Shown here piece by piece: positions 47,497 through 56,865 of a DNA stretch of 64,000 nucleotides; positions within the stretch are counted from its first letter, which is position 1; each line of letters opens with the position of its first letter. The DNA comes from Runella sp. CRIBMP (GTDB lineage: Bacteria > Bacteroidota > Bacteroidia > Cytophagales > Spirosomataceae): NCBI RefSeq assembly GCF_009905605.1, contig NZ_JAAAKZ010000014.1, forward strand, positions 1-64,000, written 5' to 3'. The notes under the pieces were generated by a model, which saw only the letters and a program-made list of their open reading frames with translations, searched no databases and had not been told where the DNA came from. A program made the translations under genes and the position numbers.

Positions 47497-47783
47497 AGTT
47501 GATTTGGTTAAAAAATTGAAACCTCTAGATCTGAAAGAAGGGTAAAGCATACAAAAAGATAATTTCATTATAGGTAGTGTTACTTCGGTTATAAAACTAT
47601 CGTTTAATGATGGCCTCAAAAAAGGAATTCCTTTGGGTTGTTGTAAAAGTAGGTTAAGTTGTTGAAATTTTTGGTCAGGCTAATATGCGCTTTTGTGATA
47701 GTAGCCCATTCTAGCTATAAACATCCAACCATGCCCGATTTCATTTCTTACCCAAAGTCAATGGATAGAGAATTTGCGGGTGG

Positions 47784-47791
47784 TAATTTTG
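47784..47791 (+). promoter_or_regulatory. -7 box before DUF4386 gene
   Basis: TAATTTTG, an exact TAnnTTTG match, 28 bp before the start codon; no good -33 element is visible. Confidence 0.35.
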
Positions 47792-47818
47792 GGCCATCAT
47801 TCACAAAAAAGCAAAGAA

Positions 47819-48499
47819 ATGGATACTAAAATGCACCAAACATCCCCAAAAATGGCCCTCTTGGCGGGCTTCTCACTGATTGCAATGGCCCTCATTGCGG
47901 GATTTGCCTACGGGTACGGATTTGAAAATATCTACGTGGCCAACGATGGCCCCGCCACGCTGAAAAACCTGAACCAATCAGCGACCCTGTTTCGATGGGT
48001 GCTGTTTTCGTTTGTCATTATTCTGATTCTGGACGTGGTGGTGGCATGGGCACTTTATATTTTCATGAAGCAGGTCGATGAATCGTTGTCGTTGCTTTCG
48101 GCGTGGTTGCGCTTAGTTTACGCCGCTTTGTTGGGGGTTGCGTTGCTGAATCTGGTGGGTATTTTACCCGAAGTAACGGGGCCGTCGCAAAGTGCGTCTG
48201 TGACCATGACCAGTTTTAGGGCTTTTTTGGCGATGTGGTCGTTGGGGTTAATTGTTTTTGGCGGCCATCTGTTTTTACTGGGTTATTTGATGCTCCGGTC
48301 GGGTTTTATTTCCAAAATTCTGGGAATCTTAATGCTTGTGGCGTCGGTTTGTTACCTTTTTGCCAATATGGCGCAGCTTCTTTTGCCAAATTATGAGCAT
48401 TACAAAGCCACAGTAGACGCTGTCATGAGTGCGCCAATGGCCCTTGGGGAATTGGGCCTTGCTGTCTGGCTGGTGTGGAAAGGAGGGAAGGGAAGTTAA
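47819..48499 (+). CDS. DUF4386 family membrane protein
   Basis: 226 residues from ATG 47819, six membrane helices (MALLAGFSLIAMALIAGFAY, VLFSFVIILILDVVVAWALY, IFGGHLFLLGYLML type). The pattern fits DUF4386, uncharacterised small integral membrane proteins. Its stop is 2 bp from the stop of the convergent Crp-like gene. No function can be offered. Confidence 0.83.
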   Translation: MDTKMHQTSPKMALLAGFSLIAMALIAGFAYGYGFENIYVANDGPATLKNLNQSATLFRWVLFSFVIILILDVVVAWALYIFMKQVDESLSLLSAWLRLVYAALLGVALLNLVGILPEVTGPSQSASVTMTSFRAFLAMWSLGLIVFGGHLFLLGYLMLRSGFISKILGILMLVASVCYLFANMAQLLLPNYEHYKATVDAVMSAPMALGELGLAVWLVWKGGKGS

Positions 48500-48501
48500 C
48501 G

Positions 48502-49119
48502 TTATTTCTCTTTCAGGATTCGCTTTCTGATTCGGCTCAACGATTCGGGCGTAACCCCAATGTAGCCAGCGAGTTGGTGTTGCGGTACTCGTTGCAATAA
48601 ATCAGGTCGATTTTCCAATAAATTTAAGTAGCGTTCTTCGGGCGAAGAAGCCATAAAATACGCCAGTGCATCTTGCGTTTTGCCAAAATCCTGCTCCATC
48701 ATCTGGCGGGTAATTTCAATCAGCTTCGGAAATTTTTGATACATCTCCGTTTCTTTCGCGGGTTCTCCGATAAGTAGGATGGAATCTTCTACGCACGACA
48801 AATAACTTTCGGACTTGGCCTGAGTGGTGTAGCTCGTAAAAAAAACTGCGGCCTGCTCTTCCGTGTAAAATTGGGTGGTTTTTTCGATGCCATTCACCAA
48901 CCTATACTGCCTTAAACAGCCTTTCAAAACAAAATAACATTCGTTGCAGATGTCTCCTTCGTTGACCAAAACGCTGCCTTTTTCATACAGCTTAACTTTC
49001 ATATTTGCGGCAATCGCCTCGACTTCTTCTGAAGTAAGGGTTTGGAATTTAGAGAGATAGGTCATTAACTCGGTTCTTAATCGAGCGTCGACTTCTGGAA
49101 TATTATTGCGGTTGTTCAT
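48502..49119 (-). CDS. Crp/Fnr family regulator
   Basis: 205 residues from ATG 49119; upstream in-frame codons remain open to 49194. Cyclic-nucleotide-binding fold (LYEKGSVLVNEGDICNECYF, GCLRQYRLVNGIEKTTQFY) and a C-terminal HTH reading GYIGVTPESLSRIRKRIL. The Arg/Ser pair that binds cAMP phosphate is not seen, as usual for Bacteroidota members of this type. Convergent with the DUF4386 gene. Confidence 0.88.
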   Translation of the reverse strand: MNNRNNIPEVDARLRTELMTYLSKFQTLTSEEVEAIAANMKVKLYEKGSVLVNEGDICNECYFVLKGCLRQYRLVNGIEKTTQFYTEEQAAVFFTSYTTQAKSESYLSCVEDSILLIGEPAKETEMYQKFPKLIEITRQMMEQDFGKTQDALAYFMASSPEERYLNLLENRPDLLQRVPQHQLAGYIGVTPESLSRIRKRILKEK

Positions 49120-49776
49120 AGGTTTATAGGCTGTTTGTTTGGAGGGAGAGGTAGAGTAGTAAGTTTCAAATTTTATCTTCATAAAGTCATCCAAATTAGG
49201 GGCTATTTGTGAATCTACAAAGAAACGTTGCCCGATTTTTAGACGAGATTATTAACCACTAAAAACTAAATGGAAAAACCTTCATGCTCATCGGGGGTAT
49301 TGGTTTTTGCCAGCAACACAGCGCTAATTTTTTAAGGGTAAACTAACTTGTACTAGGTAGCGTATTTGTGTTATTGCTTGGTTTTAGGGCCAACAGAGGA
49401 TGTTTATATTCATAAGAAACACCGTTAAAAAAAAGAAGGAGAGTACAATAATGCTTAAAATTATAAAAAAGAAATTTAACGATATAAGGGTATCACCCTC
49501 CTGTTTTGCCCTGGTTCTTATATTGCTCGTGTTTGACCATATTCATTATTTTTGACTATCTGTAGGATAGGAAAAAAAGCAAACAAATTCAGGTATTGTC
49601 CCGAAAGATAGAATCATTGGAGTCTTTGATGAAGCGTATTCCGCCCGCAGTTGCAGAAAGTACCCAGCAGCAGATAAAAAATAAGACCCAAATCCGTCTG
49701 AAACCAGAATTGGGTCTTTGGTGCCTTTGGTGGTGTTTTGTGCGTTTTGTTGGTGTTTTTTTACCAAAAAAACCTA
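49120..49776. other. Intergenic region of about 650 bp
   Basis: No supported gene. Contains only the terminator at 49683-49718 and AT-rich DNA. Short open frames on both strands lack start sites and family patterns. Confidence 0.5.
49683..49718 (-). terminator. Terminator of hydrolase gene
   Basis: On the minus strand AAGACCCAA pairs with TTTGGGTCTT and a TATTTTTT run follows, 58 bp after the hydrolase gene. Confidence 0.8.
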
Positions 49777-50304
49777 TCAAACGAGCATTTTGAGGATTTC
49801 TAATCCTTCGTCCCAACGGCCGTAACCTGAATAGACGTTGATATGGCCTGCGTCGCCGATAGAGACCAGTTTGCTTCCCCAAGATTCGGCAAAGAACTTG
49901 TACCGCTCCATGGAGGTCCAGAGGTCGTTGGTACTTGCGACTACTACCGACGGAAAAGGGAGAGGAAGCAGTGGGATGGGTGCAAAACTTTGCAGTGACA
50001 AATCCATGTAGGGGTTGTCGATATCGGGAGGGGCCACAATCATGGCACCTTTGATTTTTTGGGGATGTTTGGCCGCCCAATGCGCCAGGGCAATCCCGCC
50101 AAGGCTGTGCGTGATTAAGATGGTCTCGGAGGTGTCGAGGTCTTTCAGCGTTTTTTCAATTTCGCTCGTCCAATCTTCGCATGTTACCCCCGTCCATCTT
50201 TTCTGATTTATTCGTCGACAATTGCTCAATTGTTGTTCAAAATGAGTTTGCCAATGCTGGGCGGGAGAGTTTCCGTAGCCGGGCAGCGTAAAATATTGTA
50301 TCAT
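49777..50304 (-). CDS. RBBP9/YdeN-family serine hydrolase
   Basis: 175 residues from ATG 50304 (MIQYFTLPGYGNS), the usual start of this family. Alpha/beta-hydrolase triad candidates: Ser in ILITHSLGGIALAHW, Asp near STNDLW and His in GDAGHINVYSGYG. Substrates of RBBP9-like enzymes are unknown. The upstream open frame beyond 50304 has no similarity and is not used. Confidence 0.87.
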   Translation of the reverse strand: MIQYFTLPGYGNSPAQHWQTHFEQQLSNCRRINQKRWTGVTCEDWTSEIEKTLKDLDTSETILITHSLGGIALAHWAAKHPQKIKGAMIVAPPDIDNPYMDLSLQSFAPIPLLPLPFPSVVVASTNDLWTSMERYKFFAESWGSKLVSIGDAGHINVYSGYGRWDEGLEILKMLV

Positions 50305-50365
50305 TTGTGCTGAGTATAATGGGTTAGTGTATCTAATGCAATTTAGGGATAATTTTTGAGGTGTT

Positions 50366-51022
50366 TTACTCTTTATAAATTGCAAAAGAAAAAGGGGCAT
50401 TTTGCAATGTGCCCGAGATATTGTAGGTTTTAACCTCTAATTGCCCATTGATGATTAAGAAATTTACAAGTACTGGAAATGAAGCAAAAGTGGAACCTAC
50501 TACTGAATTACTCCCAATCGACAGCGTTTGGCCTGTTATTGTAATTCTTCTGTGACCTGCGGCTAGGGTTTCAATGGTGCCTATGTTGGAAGTGCCCGTT
50601 AATAGAACTCCGTTATCCTGTACTGTGGCAACAGCAATGGGGATTAGGCTATAATCACCAGTAGTGGGTGTATTTACTTTTCCTGTTAGTTTAATATTGC
50701 CTACGATATCCAGTTTCTGGGTGGGTGATTGTATGCCTATTCCTACATTTCCTGAATTATTGTTGTAGATATGCGTGCCGTTGACCGACCAAGGATTAAC
50801 GCCCGTAAGTAAGGCTTGCCAGGCCGAACCATTGCAATAATAGGTTTTGTTGTCGGTCGTTAATAATACCAATTGCCCTTTTTGAGAAGCCGTACATCCA
50901 CCCAGCGTAGCAACGTTTGGAAGTTGCAATGAACTTGGTAAAATCGTGCTGTTTTGGGCTGATAAATTCCCGCATGTTCCCAAAAAGCAGGAAATTGTAA
51001 AAAATAAGTTTAGCTTTTTCAT
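50366..51022 (-). CDS. Secreted fibre-like protein
   Basis: 218 residues with signal peptide (MKKLNLFFTISCFLGTCGNL). Contains SGNVGIGIQSPTQKLDIVG, the short motif repeated in tail-fibre-like and S74-associated proteins of Bacteroidota, and an N-terminal ASQKGQLVLLTTDNKTYYCN segment seen in the same group. Lacks the S74 protease domain. The C-terminus has a beta-rich stretch of unknown fold. Probably an exported structural or adhesive protein. Confidence 0.65.
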   Translation of the reverse strand: MKKLNLFFTISCFLGTCGNLSAQNSTILPSSLQLPNVATLGGCTASQKGQLVLLTTDNKTYYCNGSAWQALLTGVNPWSVNGTHIYNNNSGNVGIGIQSPTQKLDIVGNIKLTGKVNTPTTGDYSLIPIAVATVQDNGVLLTGTSNIGTIETLAAGHRRITITGQTLSIGSNSVVGSTFASFPVLVNFLIINGQLEVKTYNISGTLQNAPFSFAIYKE

Positions 51023-51145
51023 GATAAAATCTTGGTTTAAAGTAAGGAAGGTGCCATTTTCTGATATACACTATTTTTTGGTAAAAGGTATTCTTTCACT
51101 ACACTTGATGAATCTGAGGGTTTGAGTCTAAAATATTAGCTGACT

Positions 51146-51535
51146 TTAGTCCTGAGTTTTCCAAAATGAAATATCGGGTGGGCCAGCCAGAAATTGTCTG
51201 GAATCATTGATGAATTGTAACAAATGCGGGGTTTTCATGTGCGCTCCTTTGTAATAGTCTTCATCGGCCCATTGTTCATGGAGCAAAATGTTACTTTTAT
51301 CGTTGGGATCTATATGAATTACAATGCTCACATAATGAGGCTCTTTCTTAACTTTTGCGATTAACTCCTGTAATGCCTTCAAAGCCATATCTTCTTTGGA
51401 GGGCTGGGTTTTGTATTTGACAAGGACTGTAATCATTCCACCCATATTATGTTGGTGAAAATTACCTGTCGTTATCTTAAATGAACTGATGCCCATAAAA
51501 AGTAGGAAGTAGATGGACGCTTTTAGTGGTTTCAT
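51146..51535 (-). CDS. Antibiotic biosynthesis monooxygenase (ABM) family protein
   Basis: 129 residues: an exported-type leader (MKPLKASIYFLLFMGISSF) and an ABM/dabb-like domain (MITVLVKYKTQPSKEDMALK, VSIVIHIDPNDKSNILLHEQ, WADEDYYKGAHMKTPHL). Such small dimeric proteins include cofactor-free quinol oxygenases. An exported ABM protein is less common than cytosolic ones. Role is unknown. Confidence 0.82.
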   Translation of the reverse strand: MKPLKASIYFLLFMGISSFKITTGNFHQHNMGGMITVLVKYKTQPSKEDMALKALQELIAKVKKEPHYVSIVIHIDPNDKSNILLHEQWADEDYYKGAHMKTPHLLQFINDSRQFLAGPPDISFWKTQD

Positions 51536-51604
51536 AGTGATAAACGTTATGTAAATGGTTATTTTAGATTGATTTTTGGGCTTTGAAGTTATTCCTGTTT
51601 TTTC

Positions 51605-53443
51605 TTATACCGCCAACCGAACCGTAAATTCCGTTCCTTTTCCGGGTTCGGTTTTGCACAGAATGATGCCGCCGATTTCGTCCAAAATCCGTTTTACAAT
51701 GCTCAGCCCCAAGCCCGTAGATGAGTTGCCAGCGGTGGCAGCTGAGGCCGTATTGTATTTTTCGAATAAATGGGGAAGGTGCTTGCTTTCGATGCCAATG
51801 CCTTCATCTTTGACGTGTACTAATACGGTATCGTCTTTTTTTTCGGCACTGACCCATACACGACCGTTTGGATTGGAATATTTGATGGCGTTGGAGACGA
51901 GGTTTTCGAGCACCCGCTGCACCAAGTGTGGGTCAGAGAGAAGATGCAAAGGCTGAGGGGCTGGCTCAAACAACAGTTGAATGTTTTTGGCGCGGGCCGC
52001 CTCCGCAAACTCGTTGAGCACCTCTTGCGTTAAGGTCTGCAAATCAAAGGTTTCGAGGCGAAGTGTGTGTTTGTTGGTTTCTGCTTTTTCAACGTTTAGC
52101 ACGTCCTGTATCAAGTTCATACCCTGTTTGGCGCTTTTTTCGATGATTTGGACGGCTTCCAAGGCTTTGGTATTGGCGGCATCTATGTTCATTTTTAAGA
52201 TAGAATTCCACGTGTTTATCACCAAAAACGGCGTACTCAAATCGTGAGATACAATGCTGATGAGCTGATTTTTTTCGCGGTTTAGGTCCGACAATCGGGT
52301 ATTTTGACGCTCAATAAGTTCATTTTTTTCGTTCAACATTTTGTTCTTTTGCCGATTTTTGACCAGAAAATACCCAATCACGCCCGAAAACAGCAGCACG
52401 CCCAAAAAGCTGATTCCGAAGATGAGCCGTTGTTGTTGTTCCTGTTTCAGTTGCTGATTGAGGAGTTTGTTTTCTTGCTCCTTTTTCTCGGATTCGTACT
52501 GTTCTCTCAGTTGCGCAATGGATTTATTGGTCTCGGCGTTAATCAGTTCCTTTCCCAGACTATCGTAAATAGCGTAGTACTCATAGGCTTTTTTGTAGTC
52601 GCCAAAATACCGGTGCAGGTCGGCGAGAGAATTCATGGAGATGTGTTCTTTGGTTTTTGAACCGCTTTTTTTCGCAATCCTGAGGCACTCATTTACGTAC
52701 CATTCGGCTTCTTTGCGCTGATTCAATTTGAGGTAAATTTCAGACATGTTTCCGTAGTCATACCACAAGTCTTCGTCGGAGTGAATGGCCTTGTGAAAGG
52801 CAATGTTTCTTTCTATGTAAGGCTTGGCCTGTGCGTATTTTCCCTGTTTGATGAGCAGCGTGGCCAGATTGATGTACACATTGGCAATGCCGACCGAATC
52901 TTTGATGTTTTTTTTGATTTTAAGCGCTTGGGTATAGTAATAAAAAGCGCTGTCAAACTTGGATTCTTTACGGTAAATCACGCCGAGATTGGTGTAATAA
53001 GTGGAGAGTCGTCGTGGATTTGCTTTTTCTTTTTGACCTTCAAGGATGCCTTTAAACAACAGGATTTTGGCTTTTTCGTTCTGCTCCGTACCGATATAAA
53101 TATTTACAAGGTCGCCGATGGCTTGGTATTTTTCATCAAAAAATTGATTCTTTTCGGCTTCTTTCAAAAGCGTCAGGTACGACTTTACGGCTAGGTCGAT
53201 TTTGCCGTCGTATTCGTAGTAAAAACCCATAAAACGATGGTAATAAAGGGCTTCTTTTTTTAATCCGATGCTTTGGGCATCGGCCCGAATTTGTTCAGCC
53301 ATCAGTTTGATGGAGTCCTTTTTCGATTCGTAGAAGGTCAGCGTTTTGTCAATTTTTGCCCGGATGGATGTTTCGGTAACTTGCCCAAAGACGGGCTTTA
53401 GACAACCCATAAAAAACAAAAGAAAAAATAACAACTGTTTCAT
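51605..53443 (-). CDS. TPR-containing sensor histidine kinase
   Basis: 612 residues: signal peptide, periplasmic TPR array (about 30-330; YTNLGVIYRKESKFDSAFYY), coiled coil, one membrane helix (about 339-361), HisKA with His400 in SIVSHDLSTPF and HATPase with NLVSNAIKYSNP, DEGIGIESKHLPHLF and TGLGLSIVK. Upstream on the same strand, 23 bp away, is a NarL-type regulator, its evident partner. The pair faces away from a lipoprotein and S74 fibre gene, which it may control. Confidence 0.93.
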   Translation of the reverse strand: MKQLLFFLLFFMGCLKPVFGQVTETSIRAKIDKTLTFYESKKDSIKLMAEQIRADAQSIGLKKEALYYHRFMGFYYEYDGKIDLAVKSYLTLLKEAEKNQFFDEKYQAIGDLVNIYIGTEQNEKAKILLFKGILEGQKEKANPRRLSTYYTNLGVIYRKESKFDSAFYYYTQALKIKKNIKDSVGIANVYINLATLLIKQGKYAQAKPYIERNIAFHKAIHSDEDLWYDYGNMSEIYLKLNQRKEAEWYVNECLRIAKKSGSKTKEHISMNSLADLHRYFGDYKKAYEYYAIYDSLGKELINAETNKSIAQLREQYESEKKEQENKLLNQQLKQEQQQRLIFGISFLGVLLFSGVIGYFLVKNRQKNKMLNEKNELIERQNTRLSDLNREKNQLISIVSHDLSTPFLVINTWNSILKMNIDAANTKALEAVQIIEKSAKQGMNLIQDVLNVEKAETNKHTLRLETFDLQTLTQEVLNEFAEAARAKNIQLLFEPAPQPLHLLSDPHLVQRVLENLVSNAIKYSNPNGRVWVSAEKKDDTVLVHVKDEGIGIESKHLPHLFEKYNTASAATAGNSSTGLGLSIVKRILDEIGGIILCKTEPGKGTEFTVRLAV

Positions 53444-53466
53444 AATCAGTGGAGTATGTAGTGTTG

Positions 53467-54117
53467 TTAATTGTCAATCAAATTATAGTTGATTGCGTAT
53501 TTTACCAGACCTACGGTATTGCTCACCCCCAGTTTGATCATGATATTTTGCCGGTGCGTATCGACGGTACTTACGCTGATAAACAGTTTAGCGGCTATTT
53601 GGGCACTGCTGTATTCCTGACAGATGAGGGTTAAAATTTCTTTTTCGCGTTTGCTCAAAATAACGCCCGAGTTTTTGGTGATGTATCCATTTTGGTGAAT
53701 GGATTGGTCTTTTGAAAAGTCAAGCTCAATGTTTTTGGCGTAGTAAGTTCCGCCGCCAGCCACCGTTCTAATGGCATCAAAAACCTCCTCGTAGGTAGCA
53801 TCCTTGAATAAATATCCCTGAAAGCCAAGTTTTTGGAGTCGATGAAACAGGCGTGAGCCGCGCAAGATAGTGAGGTAAATGACGGGTAATTGTGGATGTG
53901 TCGCCCTGATTTTCGATAACAGATCTTCGGGGTCGGAGTTGGGTAAATTTACATCCAGTACTAAAATGTCAATACAAGGTTTTGTGGCCAAAAAGTGGAT
54001 GGTGTCCTGGCCAGAGGTACAGGTTTTAACCACCTCAAAATCATGCTGTGTTTCGATGATAGCGGCCAATCCGCGTAGCAATAATTCGTGGTCATCTACT
54101 AGGCAGAGCTTAATCAT
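53467..54117 (-). CDS. NarL/LuxR-type response regulator
   Basis: 216 residues: receiver with acceptor Asp in ILVLDVNLPNSDPED and Lys in YLFKDATYEEV, then a LuxR-type HTH (LSKREKEILTLICQEYSSAQ, AAKLFISVSTVDTHRQNIM). It is the first gene of the pair with the TPR kinase. HisKA kinase plus NarL regulator is a mixed but seen pairing in Bacteroidota. Confidence 0.93.
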   Translation of the reverse strand: MIKLCLVDDHELLLRGLAAIIETQHDFEVVKTCTSGQDTIHFLATKPCIDILVLDVNLPNSDPEDLLSKIRATHPQLPVIYLTILRGSRLFHRLQKLGFQGYLFKDATYEEVFDAIRTVAGGGTYYAKNIELDFSKDQSIHQNGYITKNSGVILSKREKEILTLICQEYSSAQIAAKLFISVSTVDTHRQNIMIKLGVSNTVGLVKYAINYNLIDN

Positions 54118-54400
54118 AGCGGCTTCTTTGAGTCACTTTTTACTTCTTTTTCGCTATTAAAATTAGAAAATGACTCGCGCATCTACAAACAATGGGCGGG
54201 CCGAAAGCTTTAATTGACCCGAAAATTTACTTAACGGTTCTGATTCACTAGAATATACTGTTTAGTCAACCCTCTCTGGTGTTATTATCCCTATTTACAC
54301 GATGTTTTGGCATGGATATAAATCTGAAATTTGCCAACAGAAAATTTCTGCGGACTTCATTCTATGTTTGATAATCTCCCTAATCATACTTACTTAAACC

Positions 54401-54871
54401 ATGAAAAAGCGCTATTTGTCATTCGTTTTATTATTGACTGCCTTGGCTTCTTGTTCCAAAAAAGAAAACGTCAGTCCTTTCTTTTTCTCGTGCATGATAG
54501 AAGGTAATAAATACGCCATTGAAAATGAAATAGGCGCTTATGCCGTGGTTTTTAGCAATACGTCCAATACTATCTATGGTACTGAGTTGGAAAATGTCAA
54601 AACCGCTACGCCTCGTACCATGTACATCACTTTGGAGTCTACTAAGGGCGTAGGGGTACACCAATGCAACGGCAAAAACTCTATCTTTTTTGAAGATACC
54701 GACAAAGTGGTGTACCGAACCAATTTTAACAATGGTTCGGGCCAAATCGAAATCACCGAGAAAACCGCCGAAGTTATAAAGGGAAAATTTTCGGGCATTG
54801 CCAAATCATTTACTAATCCCATAAAGACCATCAATATCACCAGCGGAGAGTTTTCTGTGCGGTTTCGATAA
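54401..54871 (+). CDS. Small lipoprotein, DUF6252-like
   Basis: 156 residues with a clear lipobox (LLTALASCSKKEN). The mature part is a predicted beta-sandwich (CMIEGNKYAIENEIGAYAVV, MYITLESTKGVGVHQCNG, FNNGSGQIEITEKTAEVIKG) resembling the lipoproteins of the DUF6252 type. First gene of a run with the S74 fibre protein and a LytTR regulator. Function is unknown. Confidence 0.72.
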   Translation: MKKRYLSFVLLLTALASCSKKENVSPFFFSCMIEGNKYAIENEIGAYAVVFSNTSNTIYGTELENVKTATPRTMYITLESTKGVGVHQCNGKNSIFFEDTDKVVYRTNFNNGSGQIEITEKTAEVIKGKFSGIAKSFTNPIKTINITSGEFSVRFR

Positions 54872-54913
54872 CAGACGCTTCTTTTTCCATCTTGTAACTC
54901 AACTCTTAAAATC

Positions 54914-56458
54914 ATGCAAAAGCTATTCATTCTTTCTATTTTTAGTTTTTTAGCCTCTAATTTATTGGCTCAGAGTGTGTTAATTACACCCAGCAAAATG
55001 GAGTCAAAGCAAAACTCGCCTGGTGATAATCTCATTTTACAGGGCACTAATGCCCCCAATATCTTTGCAAAACGGCACAATGGTACGCTTGCGTTGCCTA
55101 CGGCGGTTCTTTCGGGCGATAATATTTTTATTCTTCAAGGTGCAGGGTACAACGGAACTACATTTACGCAAGCAAAAGGAGCTATTCGGTTTGAGGCTAC
55201 CCAAAATTGGACTACCACCCAAAACGGAACTAGAATGGTATTTTTGACAACTGAGAATGGAAGCACCGTACAAACGGCCCGTATGACAATCAATCATGAC
55301 GGAAATGTAGGAGTCGGAACTGAAATACCGCAGGCAAATTTTGAAGTGGCGGGCAACGCTGGTATTGGCGTACGGACCTACGGGGCTGGTAATACTTATA
55401 ACTCCCACATCTACGGAAGCCATGCAGGCGGCACGGAGAGTGCCCCTACGGCCTCGACCAACGACCAAATTTTGGCCCGTTTTGAAGGGCTGGGCCACAA
55501 TGGTAGTTATTTTGAAGAAGGAGCCCGCATGGAAATCCGCTCAAAGGAGACCTGGGCAAGTGCCGAAAATGGGGCCGAAATCAACTTTTATACTACGCCT
55601 ATCAACAACGACATTCCCCTCAAACGGATGACCATTGCCGAAAATGGAAATATCGGAATCAATACCAGTACGCCGACTTATCCGCTGGAAGTGTTGGCAA
55701 CGACCGATGATGGAATTGCCGTGAAACGCTTCGGCGACGCTCCCGCATTTTTTGGGGTATCGGCAGGCGGAAATATAAATACTCCGGGGCCTTCGTTGAA
55801 TGGCCATATTCTGGCCCGCTTTGGGGCGCGAGGCTACGACGGAAACAATTTTACCAATGCCAAAGCGCGTATTGAGATGCGAACCACCGCCGACTGGAGC
55901 CCAACCAGCACGGGTGCCGCCATTGATTTCATAACAACCACGGCCGCAGGTACTACGCCTGTAGTAAATATGACCCTTTCGGGGCCGGGTAATTTGGGTG
56001 TGGGACGACTGCCAACGCTTAGCTATCGACTTGAAGTAGAGGGAAATGCCTATAAAACCGTGGGCGGTGGTAACTGGGACTCGCCCTCCGACCGCCGTTT
56101 GAAGAAAGATATTACTTACCTCGACAGTCAGGAAATACTCCAAAAGGTGCTGCAATTGAAGGGCGCCAATTACCGTTGGATTGACGAAAAAAAGGGCAAA
56201 GACCTGCAATTTGGCTTCATTGCGCAAGAGTTGAGAGAGGTGTTCCCGACCAAAGTTCAACAACATGCCGATGGATATTTGTCGGCTACTTACGGCGACT
56301 TTGACCCAATGCTGGTCGAATCCATTAAAGCACTCAAGGCGTTGATTGATGAACAGCGGGAAATGATTGCGGAGCAACGGGTAGAAATTGACCAATTAAA
56401 AACGGTTGTTTCGGCCAAGAATGACGTATCGAATCAATCGAGCAGAACAAAAGAGTAA
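54914..56458 (+). CDS. Secreted fibre protein with S74 self-processing domain
   Basis: 514 residues with signal peptide (FILSIFSFLASNLLAQ). Three related units of about 78 residues (near 69-146, 184-261, 296-375), each with a WxxxxxG..I.F.TT segment and an NGNIGINTSTPTYPLEV-type end. Then a peptidase S74 intramolecular chaperone domain: Ser392 in SPSDRRLKKDI, FGFIAQELREVFP, and a C-terminal coiled coil (IDEQREMIAEQRVEIDQL). S74 domains trimerise fibres and then cut themselves off. Probably makes an exported homotrimeric fibre; the surface role is inferred. Confidence 0.87.
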   Translation: MQKLFILSIFSFLASNLLAQSVLITPSKMESKQNSPGDNLILQGTNAPNIFAKRHNGTLALPTAVLSGDNIFILQGAGYNGTTFTQAKGAIRFEATQNWTTTQNGTRMVFLTTENGSTVQTARMTINHDGNVGVGTEIPQANFEVAGNAGIGVRTYGAGNTYNSHIYGSHAGGTESAPTASTNDQILARFEGLGHNGSYFEEGARMEIRSKETWASAENGAEINFYTTPINNDIPLKRMTIAENGNIGINTSTPTYPLEVLATTDDGIAVKRFGDAPAFFGVSAGGNINTPGPSLNGHILARFGARGYDGNNFTNAKARIEMRTTADWSPTSTGAAIDFITTTAAGTTPVVNMTLSGPGNLGVGRLPTLSYRLEVEGNAYKTVGGGNWDSPSDRRLKKDITYLDSQEILQKVLQLKGANYRWIDEKKGKDLQFGFIAQELREVFPTKVQQHADGYLSATYGDFDPMLVESIKALKALIDEQREMIAEQRVEIDQLKTVVSAKNDVSNQSSRTKE

Positions 56459-56462
56459 TGAT

Positions 56463-56795
56463 ATGACCATGATTCTCTTTACTTTAACCTCCTTTGAGGC
56501 GGGTCAATACGTTGATTTTGAGAAGGTTGTTTGTATTACTGGTGACGGAAATTACTCCTGTATCCATTTGACCGACGGACAGAGATTGTTGGTGTCGAAG
56601 TGTTTGGAACAACTCGAATCGCGACTGCCGCACCGTCAATTTCTCCGAATTCATAAGCGTTACCTCGTCAACCTACGTTTTGTGGAAAGTATCTTTCCGA
56701 AACAAATCAAGCTGACCGACGGAAAAGTCTACGCCGTGGCCCGTAGGCGGTGGCCGAGTGTCAATTCTTATTTTAAACAGAAAATACGACGCTAA
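56463..56795 (+). CDS. LytTR-domain-only DNA-binding protein
   Basis: 110 residues from ATG 56463, four bases after the S74 gene stop; the frame upstream overlaps that gene and is rejected. The product is essentially a LytTR domain (VVCITGDGNYSCIHLTDGQR, LESRLPHRQFLRIHKRYLVN, AVARRRWPSVNSYFKQ) with no receiver. It probably regulates the fibre operon directly. Stand-alone LytTR proteins are found in Bacteroidota but rarely explained. Confidence 0.85.
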   Translation: MTMILFTLTSFEAGQYVDFEKVVCITGDGNYSCIHLTDGQRLLVSKCLEQLESRLPHRQFLRIHKRYLVNLRFVESIFPKQIKLTDGKVYAVARRRWPSVNSYFKQKIRR

Positions 56796-56800
56796 AAAAC

Positions 56801-56842
56801 AACTGCATCTATCCACCAAACATTTGGCAGGTAGATGCAGTT
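56801..56842. terminator. Bidirectional hairpin between LytTR and SulP genes
   Basis: AACTGCATCTATCC pairs with GGTAGATGCAGTT nearly perfectly with a 15-nt loop, placed between two convergent genes. Confidence 0.65.
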
Positions 56843-56865
56843 ATCTGCTTTCCAGAATTGTGAAG

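Noticed and set aside
49589..50080. Minus-strand frame overlapping the hydrolase gene
   Set aside because: Out-of-frame shadow of the hydrolase gene with biased Arg/Pro composition.
55541..56395. Minus-strand open frame of 284 codons inside the S74 fibre gene
   Set aside because: Antisense to conserved repeats and S74 domain; no recognisable motif.
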